From positions 1 to 39,103 of the forward strand of contig JAEWYP010000037.1 of NCBI GenBank assembly GCA_023395615.1: a stretch of 39,103 bases of DNA. Direction: 5' to 3'. Shown piece by piece: positions 30,902 to 39,103 of the stretch. A program made the position numbers and the translations under genes. This DNA comes from Bacillota bacterium. GTDB lineage: Bacteria > Bacillota > Clostridia > Christensenellales > Aristaeellaceae. The notes under the pieces are model-generated. The model was given only the letters and a program-made list of their open reading frames with translations, was not told where the DNA came from and made no database searches. Each line of letters opens with the position of its first letter. Within the stretch, counting starts at the first letter, position 1.

Positions 30902-31999
30902 TCACTGCATTTTCAGGTACGCCGTGATAAAGCCGGACAGATTTCCGTCCATCACGTCGTCCACATTGCCGACTTCGTAGCCGGTCCGATGATCCTTCAC
31001 CATCGTGTAGGGCTGAAAAACATAGCTTCGGATCTGGCTGCCCCACTCGATTTTCTTCATCTCGCCCTTGATATCCGCCATCTGCTCTTCCTTCTCGCGG
31101 ATGTGCAGTTCCAGCAGGCGGCTGCGCAGGATTTGCAGGCAGACCTCGCGGTTTTGGATCTGGGAGCGCTCGTTCTGGCACTGCGCCACCGTGCCCGTGG
31201 GGATGTGCGTCATACGCACGGCGGAGTCGGTGCGGTTTACGTGCTGACCGCCCGCGCCGCCGGAACGGTAGGTGTCGATACGCACCTCTTCCATATTCAC
31301 TTCAAACTTGCCCTCATCCGCAAGGATAGGGGCCACGTCCAGAGAGCTGAAGCTGGTATGCCGCCGGGCATTCGCGTCAAACGGGCTGATACGCACCAGC
31401 CGGTGCACGCCGCGCTCGCTGCGCAAGTAGCCGTACGCGTTATCGCCTTCCACCCGGAATGTGACGCTTTTCAGCCCTGCCTCGTCACCCTCCAGAATAT
31501 CGTTTACCGTTACTTTAAAGCCCATCCGCTCGCAGTACCGCGTATACATGCGGTACAGCATCTGTGTCCAGTCCTGCGCCTCGGTACCGCCCGCGCCCGC
31601 GTGCAGGCTTAATACGCAGTCGCAGTCGTCGTATTCCCCGCGCATCAGGGATTCCAGTTCCAACGCGTCCGCATCCTCCCGCAGGGAGGTAAGTTCGGTT
31701 TCGCATTCCCGGCCGATTTCCTCGTCCGGTTCTTCCTTTAGCAGCGAAAGCATCGCTTCCACATCGTCACAGCGGTCGTGCAGGCGTTTCACATGGCCCA
31801 GGCGGCCTTCGATGTGGCTTACGCGGCGGTTTACCTCGGTGGAGCGCTCCAAATTGTTCCAAAACTCCGGGGAGTTCATCTCCTCCTTCAGTTCAGACAA
31901 TTCTTCCTGAAGCTGCGGCAGGTGCAATGCGTCCGCCGCCTTGTTGATGGTGTCCCGCAGCGTTTCCAGCTCCAGTTGGTATTGTTCGGTATCGACCAT
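30902..31999 (-). CDS. prfB: Peptide chain release factor 2
   Basis: A 365-residue class I release factor that ends translation at UGA and UAA. The codon-reading SPF tripeptide is at 205-207 and the catalytic GGQ at 250-252, the same positions as in Escherichia coli RF2. The frame is uninterrupted: codons 24-28 read Ala-Leu-His-Leu-Pro region without the in-frame UGA of the programmed +1 frameshift found in many prfB genes. The ATG at 31999 has AAGGAG 7 bases upstream. It follows secA by 150 bases on the same strand, the common secA-prfB order of Bacillota. Confidence 0.96.
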   Translation of the reverse strand: MVDTEQYQLELETLRDTINKAADALHLPQLQEELSELKEEMNSPEFWNNLERSTEVNRRVSHIEGRLGHVKRLHDRCDDVEAMLSLLKEEPDEEIGRECETELTSLREDADALELESLMRGEYDDCDCVLSLHAGAGGTEAQDWTQMLYRMYTRYCERMGFKVTVNDILEGDEAGLKSVTFRVEGDNAYGYLRSERGVHRLVRISPFDANARRHTSFSSLDVAPILADEGKFEVNMEEVRIDTYRSGGAGGQHVNRTDSAVRMTHIPTGTVAQCQNERSQIQNREVCLQILRSRLLELHIREKEEQMADIKGEMKKIEWGSQIRSYVFQPYTMVKDHRTGYEVGNVDDVMDGNLSGFITAYLKMQ

Positions 32000-32149
32000 A
32001 TCATTTCTCCTTCAAAGGGGATACTCCCGATTTGCGCGTTGTCGCCGCAGGCAGTCAACTGCAGGGGGAAGGGGAGATACCCTTCCCGGAAACCAAAGAA
32101 GCGCTGCGCGGGAAGACGCGCGATTCTCCCGCCCGTATCAAACTTGGCC

Positions 32150-34900
<2,751 letters not shown>

Positions 34901-34949
34901 GGTTTTGTTCTCCTTCAATCCTGGCTGCCGGCAAGTGCCCGGCGGCCGA

Positions 34950-34978
34950 AATCACGGCGCAATACGCCGATTGTGATT
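34950..34978 (-). promoter_or_regulatory. Inverted repeat over the secA transcription start region
   Basis: AATCAC (34950-34955) and GTGATT (34973-34978) form outer arms; inner GGCG/CGCC (34956-34959, 34965-34968) can also pair, with four extra bases on one side. The right arm overlaps the -10 box, so it could be an operator rather than an RNA hairpin. Confidence 0.4.
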
Positions 34979-35005
34979 ATACCACGCTTACGGCGTTTTG
35001 GGCAA
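34976..35005 (-). promoter_or_regulatory. Promoter of secA
   Basis: Minus strand TTGCCC (plus 35000-35005), 18-base spacer, perfect TATAAT (plus 34976-34981) with extended TGG. The leader would be about 70 bases. Confidence 0.7.
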
Positions 35006-35030
35006 GCGTACCCAAACGGACCGGCGTACG

Positions 35031-35066
35031 AAAAAACGCCCGGCAGTCGGCCCTTGCCGCGCCGGG
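35031..35066 (-). terminator. Probable terminator after the flavoprotein gene
   Basis: Imperfect, very GC-rich hairpin (CCGG-type arms around 35037-35045 and 35054-35066) followed on the minus strand by six T (plus 35031-35036). It separates the hydantoinase/flavoprotein unit from secA. Confidence 0.6.
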
Positions 35067-35136
35067 TGGCCGCCCGGTTCTTTGCGGAGAATTCGCTCCT
35101 CCGCCAGATCCCTCCGGGCCAATACAGTTGTAAAAT

Positions 35137-35682
35137 TTACAGCGCCGTCTTAGCCAGCTTCTCCCCCAGCGTTCGGGCGCGGGCCAACGCCTCATGGCCC
35201 ACGATGTCGCCCTTCTTTTCCACACCTGCCACAGTCACTTCGCCAACGCGTTTCCAGCCCAGATACCCTTCGATAGCCGCCATTGTGGCACGCAGGGGGT
35301 CGAACGCGCGCTGCGTATCATCCGCGCATACGGACAAAAGCGCGGTAAGCCGGATCGGAAATTTCTCCCGGACCGGGTTATGCAACCGGTCGAAAATCGC
35401 TTTCATCTGCGCAGACATGTTATAAAAATAGACCGGCGTGGCTACCACCAGCGCATCGGTATGCAGCAGCAGGTCGTACACCTCCGGCATATCGTCCGCT
35501 ACAGCGCAGCGGTCATGCGTCTGGCAATAATCGCAGTTTACGCATGGGGCGATCTTTTTACCACGCACGGAGAACTTTATCACTTCCGCGCCCGCCGCCT
35601 GCGCGCCCGCAATCAGCGCGTCCGCGAGGGTTTCGGTATTGCCGCCCTTGCGGGGGCTGCCGACCAGTACGGTGATCCTCAT
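35137..35682 (-). CDS. Flavodoxin-fold FMN reductase, iron-sulfur flavoprotein-like
   Basis: A 181-residue cytosolic flavoprotein. The N-terminus VLVGSPRKGGNT is the FMN phosphate-binding loop of the NADPH-dependent FMN reductase family, and ATPVYFYNMSAQMKAIFDR is the second flavin-contacting region. Four cysteines, Cys47-x2-Cys50-x2-Cys53-x5-Cys59, form the compact motif known from iron-sulfur flavoproteins (Isf), which bind a 4Fe-4S cluster and reduce oxygen or peroxide in anaerobes. The cluster is inferred, not shown. The ATG at 35682 has GGGAGGG 7 bases upstream. It begins 17 bases after the hydantoinase gene and is very likely co-transcribed with it. Confidence 0.85.
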   Translation of the reverse strand: MRITVLVGSPRKGGNTETLADALIAGAQAAGAEVIKFSVRGKKIAPCVNCDYCQTHDRCAVADDMPEVYDLLLHTDALVVATPVYFYNMSAQMKAIFDRLHNPVREKFPIRLTALLSVCADDTQRAFDPLRATMAAIEGYLGWKRVGEVTVAGVEKKGDIVGHEALARARTLGEKLAKTAL

Positions 35683-35699
35683 TTTTTTACCCTCCCTTA

Positions 35700-37106
35700 T
35701 CAGCAGGCGAACAGCGGGGATTCCGGCGAAACGGGATTGCATTTCTGATAGCGGCCCGCGCCCTTCTCCCCCAGAAAATCCCCGTGATCGTACACCAGAT
35801 CGCCGCGCAGATAGGTGGCCGTCACGCGCCCGTGCAGCGCCGTGTTTTCCCAGATGGTGTGGTCCAGTGCGCCGTGCAGGTCCCGCACGCGCACCACGCC
35901 ATCTACGTGGGGGTCAAACACAGCGATATCCGCGTCCAGCCCCGGCCGCAGCGCACCCTTGCGGTCCGCCAGCCCGAACAATCTGGCCGGGTTGGCGGCG
36001 CAGACCGCCGCCACGCGCTCAAACGGGATTCGCCCCAGGTTCGCCTGCGTAAGCAGGTATGGGTACAGGGTTTCCACACCGTCACACCCGTTGGGGATGG
36101 TGGTAAAATCACCTGCGCGCCCGTCCGGCAGGCGGATGCCGTAATCCTTCTCCGCCATGGTGAACGGGCAGTGGTCGGTCGCCACGGTGGAAATGTCCCC
36201 GCGGAGCAGCCCCGCCCACAGCGCGCTTTGCGACGCGCGCCCCTTGATGGCGGGCGAACAGACGTAATCCTGCGCGCGCGGGCCGCGGTACACATCGCAC
36301 GTAAAGTTCAGATACTGGGGGCAGGTTTCCGCAAACACGGGCAAACCCTCGTCCCTCGCCTGCGTCACGGCGGCAACGCTGTCCTCGTCCGTAAGGTGCA
36401 CCACGTACAGCGGCGCTTTAGCCGCCTTTGCCAGCGCGATCACGCGCCGGGTCGCCTCGGCCGCTACTTCCTCGCTGCGGCTACGGTAATGCCACCATGG
36501 GTCGGTTTTACCGTCCGCAAGGTATTCTTTCACGCGCGCGTTCAGCATTCCCCGGTTTTCGGCATGCACGGTTACAAGCGCGCCGATCCGCGCCGTCTCC
36601 AGCAGCAGGCGGTACAGCGCCTCGTCGGACAAGCCGAAATCGTACACCATATACGCCTTAAAACTGCTCACGCCCGCCGCGACCGCGTTCTTTACAGACG
36701 CCAGCAGTTCCGGCGTGCTCAGGTCGCTTACCCCGATATGGAACGAAAAATCCACCGCCGCCTTCTCCGCGGCCATGGGAACGCGTTTCGCCAGCGTCTG
36801 CGTCAGCGGTTCGCCCTTCTCCTGCAGCAGATAGTCGATCACCGTCGTGACCCCGCCGCAGGCCGCCGCGCGTGTGCCGGTAAAATAATCGTCGCTGGTG
36901 TTAATGCCGGAGCATACGCATTCCAGATGGGTATGCGCGTCAATCGCCCCCGGCAGCAGCAGCATACCGCTTACATCCGTCACCCGAGCGTCTCCGACGG
37001 GCAGGTTTTGCCCGATGGCCGCGATGCTTTCTCCTTCCGCGAGCAGGTCGGCTTTGTACATCCCTTCGGTGGTTACGATCGTACCGCCGCGAAACAATGT
37101 TTTCAT
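35700..37106 (-). CDS. Dihydropyrimidinase / D-hydantoinase
   Basis: A 468-residue amidohydrolase that opens the ring of dihydropyrimidines or hydantoins. All metal-centre residues of the family are seen: His58 and His60 (DAHTH), carboxylated Lys150 (SSFKAY), His181 (TVHAEN), His237 (VVHLTDED) and Asp311 (VATDHCPF). Length is normal. The true substrate could be dihydrouracil, a hydantoin, or an intermediate of purine breakdown; no other gene of these pathways is in the window. The ATG at 37106 follows AAGGAGG with 8 bases spacing. The next gene downstream encodes the Isf-like flavoprotein. Confidence 0.92.
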   Translation of the reverse strand: MKTLFRGGTIVTTEGMYKADLLAEGESIAAIGQNLPVGDARVTDVSGMLLLPGAIDAHTHLECVCSGINTSDDYFTGTRAAACGGVTTVIDYLLQEKGEPLTQTLAKRVPMAAEKAAVDFSFHIGVSDLSTPELLASVKNAVAAGVSSFKAYMVYDFGLSDEALYRLLLETARIGALVTVHAENRGMLNARVKEYLADGKTDPWWHYRSRSEEVAAEATRRVIALAKAAKAPLYVVHLTDEDSVAAVTQARDEGLPVFAETCPQYLNFTCDVYRGPRAQDYVCSPAIKGRASQSALWAGLLRGDISTVATDHCPFTMAEKDYGIRLPDGRAGDFTTIPNGCDGVETLYPYLLTQANLGRIPFERVAAVCAANPARLFGLADRKGALRPGLDADIAVFDPHVDGVVRVRDLHGALDHTIWENTALHGRVTATYLRGDLVYDHGDFLGEKGAGRYQKCNPVSPESPLFAC

Positions 37107-37200
37107 GCTTCACCCCTCCTTGAGAGGTTATCCTTCTCAGCCTGTATTCGCGCAAACTTTTCCGAATCCTGTTGCCGCTCTGCGTTTTCTGGCGAACCGG

Positions 37201-37608
37201 TTACAGCGTTTTGATCAGCAGCAGTTCCGCCGCCTGCTCCGGCAGCAGCAGCGCGCCCGTATCACGGTACCCCAGCTTGCGGAAAAAATGCTGTGCGGAC
37301 TCGTCCACCTGCGTACTGGTCATCACTCGCCGGTACCCTTCGGCGCGCATCCGATTTTCCCAGTCGTTTACCAGCGCGCGGCCAAAGCCTTTGCCACGCT
37401 CCTCCTCCAGGAAATAAAGCATATTCATAAACGGCATCTCGTCCCAGAAGAGTCCGTAACGAAGCCACCCGACAAAACGCTCGCCATCATATGCCAGCAG
37501 TACGCGACCCAGTGGGATGATCCGTGAATACTCCTGACCACCAATGTGCCAGTCAAACCGAAGCAGCAGCGCAAGATCCTCCATCGTCGCAATCCGTACA
37601 TCCAACAT
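37201..37608 (-). CDS. GNAT family N-acetyltransferase
   Basis: A 135-residue single-domain acetyltransferase. FLEEERGKGFGRALV carries the acetyl-CoA-binding RGKGFG motif, preceded by the strand MPFMNMLYF and followed by SAQHFFRKLGYRDTG, a usual end of the fold. The substrate is unknown. The ATG at 37608 is preceded by a G-rich stretch (GGGGGTGGG) close to the start. It lies 40 bases after the nudix gene and is probably the last gene of the tgt-nudix-GNAT unit. Confidence 0.87.
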   Translation of the reverse strand: MLDVRIATMEDLALLLRFDWHIGGQEYSRIIPLGRVLLAYDGERFVGWLRYGLFWDEMPFMNMLYFLEEERGKGFGRALVNDWENRMRAEGYRRVMTSTQVDESAQHFFRKLGYRDTGALLLPEQAAELLLIKTL

Positions 37609-37648
37609 TTACCCACCCCCACTCCGTCAAGCGACGCGGCGTACATGC

Positions 37649-38065
37649 CTATTTTTCAGCCTTAAAAAACGTCGTCCAGTCGAACCGCGCGATAAAAGCA
37701 GCATCCGCCGGGCAGAAACGATAATCACCCAGTTGATCCGGCATCACCCAGCGCGCGTCGGAATGCACGTTCAGCTTTAGCGCTTCCGTGGCGGCCTGCG
37801 CAGCCACAAACGCGAAGTGGATCGGGCGACCATCGGCCGTATACTCCATCTCCGCGGCAATCCACATCCCACTGACCGGCAGTGCCAGTTCTTCCATCAG
37901 TTCTCTTGCGGCGCAGGCCTCGTAGGTTTCCCCCGGCTCCCGTTTTCCACCCGGAAACTCCCACAGCCCTTCCAGCGTCGCCCATTCCCCCCGCGAGTCC
38001 ACCTTTCGCCGGGCGATCAGCACCCGCCCTTGCGCATCCCTTACCAGCGCGGCGGCAACCTCCAT
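37649..38065 (-). CDS. NUDIX hydrolase (MutT-like)
   Basis: A 138-residue hydrolase of nucleoside diphosphate derivatives. The Nudix box is complete except for its last Gly: GKREPGETYEACAARELMEELAL, with Ala in place of Gly. LWEFPGGK before it is typical of the MutT branch, which cleans 8-oxo-dGTP, so this is a plausible role but not proven. Two ATG codons are in frame, at 38074 and 38065; AGGAG touches the first and lies 9 bases before the second, so the second is chosen (MEVAAALVRD). This Shine-Dalgarno overlaps the tgt stop codon, which suggests coupled translation. Confidence 0.88.
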   Translation of the reverse strand: MEVAAALVRDAQGRVLIARRKVDSRGEWATLEGLWEFPGGKREPGETYEACAARELMEELALPVSGMWIAAEMEYTADGRPIHFAFVAAQAATEALKLNVHSDARWVMPDQLGDYRFCPADAAFIARFDWTTFFKAEK

Positions 38066-38077
38066 ACGTTTCATCTC

Positions 38078-39103
38078 CTAAAAATTCCGGCTCATATCAT
38101 ACCGGTCGAAGAACGCCTTGCGAAAATCCCCGAAGCGATCCTCCGCAATCGCCTGCCGTACCTCCTCCATCAGGCGGAGTAAAAAGCGCAGGTTATGGAT
38201 GCTCGCCAGTCGCGCCCCGGTGATCTCTCCGGCCTTGAACAGGTGGCGCACATACGCGCGGGAGAAGTTCTGGCAGGCGTAACAGTCGCATCCTTCCTCA
38301 ATCGGGCCGAAATCGTGGGCGTAGGTCGCGTTCTTTATCACAAGCCGCCCGTTGCGCGTAAAGCAGGTGCCGTTTCGCGCGATGCGGGTAGCCAGCACGC
38401 AATCGAACATATCCACGCCGCGCAACACACCCTCCACCAGACAATCCGGCGAGCCGACGCCCATCAGGTATCGCGGTTTGGTGGTGGGCATATGGGGCAT
38501 CAATGCTTCCAGCATGCCATACATCACGGGTTTAGGCTCCCCCACGCTCAGCCCGCCGATGCCGTAGCCGATAAAATCCATATCACTGAGCGCTTTGGCG
38601 CTCTCGATGCGCAAATCCTCAAAAAACGCGCCCTGCACGATGCCGAACAGCGCCTGCCTGTCGGCGTTCTCCTGCTGCGCCTGATGAGCCTTGCAGCGGG
38701 CCGCCCAGCGGTGGGTACGCAGCATCGCGGCCTCGGCGGTTTCATGGTCGCAGGGGTACGCGGTGCACACGTCAAACGCCATCATAATATCGCTGCCCAG
38801 CGCGTGCTGAATATCCATGCTCACTTCCGGAGAAATGAACTGGCGGCTGCCATCCAGATGGCTTTGGAAGGTCACGCCTTCCTCCTTGATTTTGCGGATG
38901 CCCGCCAGCGAAAACACCTGGAACCCGCCGCTGTCCGTTAAAATCGGGCGCGGCCACGCCATAAAACGGTGCAGCCCGCCCGCCTCGCGGATCAGCTCCT
39001 CGCCGGGGCGCAGGTGCAAGTGATAGGTATTACTCAGGATGATTTCCGCGCCGATCTCCGTAAGTTCCCGCGGAGTCATGGCCTTCACGGTCGCCGCCGT
39101 ACC
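38078..39103 (-). CDS. tgt: Queuine/preQ1 tRNA-ribosyltransferase Tgt, 5' end missing
   Basis: The C-terminal 341 residues or so of Tgt, which exchanges guanine 34 of GUN-anticodon tRNAs for preQ1. The frame is open to the right edge and begins there with GTAATVKAMTPRELTEIGAEI, so only about the first 30-40 residues are missing. The catalytic DSGGFQ loop is complete and the nucleophile Asp is in MFDCVLATRIARNGT. The zinc site is formed by CDCYAC (three Cys) and the His in SIHNLRF. In most family members the site reads LPTRxARNG; here Pro is Ala. It is followed closely by nudix and GNAT genes. Confidence 0.96.
   Translation of the reverse strand, partial: GTAATVKAMTPRELTEIGAEIILSNTYHLHLRPGEELIREAGGLHRFMAWPRPILTDSGGFQVFSLAGIRKIKEEGVTFQSHLDGSRQFISPEVSMDIQHALGSDIMMAFDVCTAYPCDHETAEAAMLRTHRWAARCKAHQAQQENADRQALFGIVQGAFFEDLRIESAKALSDMDFIGYGIGGLSVGEPKPVMYGMLEALMPHMPTTKPRYLMGVGSPDCLVEGVLRGVDMFDCVLATRIARNGTCFTRNGRLVIKNATYAHDFGPIEEGCDCYACQNFSRAYVRHLFKAGEITGARLASIHNLRFLLRLMEEVRQAIAEDRFGDFRKAFFDRYDMSRNF

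Noticed and set aside
30897..31181. N-terminal extension of the methyltransferase frame into prfB
   Set aside because: The extra residues are Pro/Arg/Gly-rich with no likeness to methyltransferases and lie opposite in frame to the conserved C-terminal half of RF2.
37127..37155. Promoter-like TTGCGC and GATAAC with 17-base spacing before the hydantoinase gene
   Set aside because: The predicted start of transcription would fall within the ribosome binding site, so it cannot serve the gene.
35784..37214. Long open frame on the plus strand opposite the hydantoinase gene
   Set aside because: It is antisense to a protein with all catalytic residues intact; the antisense protein is rich in Arg and His and resembles nothing known. 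The same holds for 32957-34012 opposite secA.

Overview
The window looks like a chromosomal core segment of a moderately GC-rich member of the Bacillota, most likely class Clostridia. Signs are a PolC-type replicase, a YacL-like PIN/TRAM protein, strong AGGAGG-type ribosome binding sites, frequent TTG starts and many sigma-A promoters with an extended -10 (TGnTANNNT). The finer lineage is a guess: anaerobic traits such as the hybrid-cluster-associated redox domain, a ferritin-like protein and a probable iron-sulfur flavoprotein fit a gut or rumen clostridium. I see no insertion sequence, prophage, CRISPR array, tRNA or rRNA gene.

Region 1 (1-7.5 kb): the 3' end of a yacL-like gene, a cytidylate-kinase-like gene, a convergent acyltransferase-3 membrane protein, and a four-gene minus-strand operon (7480 to 2680) for a Gld-type ABC transporter: ATPase, permease, GldG-like auxiliary protein and DUF4340 protein. 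A strong terminator closes this operon.

Region 2 (7.7-10.5 kb): ohr (organic hydroperoxide reductase), an HD-domain hydrolase, and divergently an ECF sigma factor translationally coupled to a membrane-anchored putative anti-sigma factor.

Region 3 (10.6-19.8 kb, all plus): a GT2 glycosyltransferase, ispG and polC as an apparent operon; then short units for a DUF1858 redox-disulfide protein, a ferritin-like protein, an ECF transporter S component, secG and a GNAT acetyltransferase.

Region 4 (19.8-26.7 kb): minus-strand genes for an E2-like acyltransferase without its catalytic His and for a membrane-anchored metallophosphoesterase with altered metal motifs. On the plus strand follow two PlsC-like acyltransferases, both with the HX4D Asp replaced by Gly and one fused to about 12 membrane spans, and a polytopic possible GT-C protein. 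This is the least understood and most interesting part of the window.

Region 5 (26.7-39.1 kb, all minus): a DUF1697 protein, a GntR/FCD regulator, a secA-prfB-methyltransferase-DUF1461-tsaD gene string, a hydantoinase followed by an iron-sulfur-flavoprotein-like reductase, and a tgt-nudix-GNAT string cut by the right edge. The core genes serve translation fidelity, tRNA modification, secretion (secA and secG), replication and isoprenoid synthesis. The accessory genes point to envelope lipid/glycan work and redox or peroxide defence.
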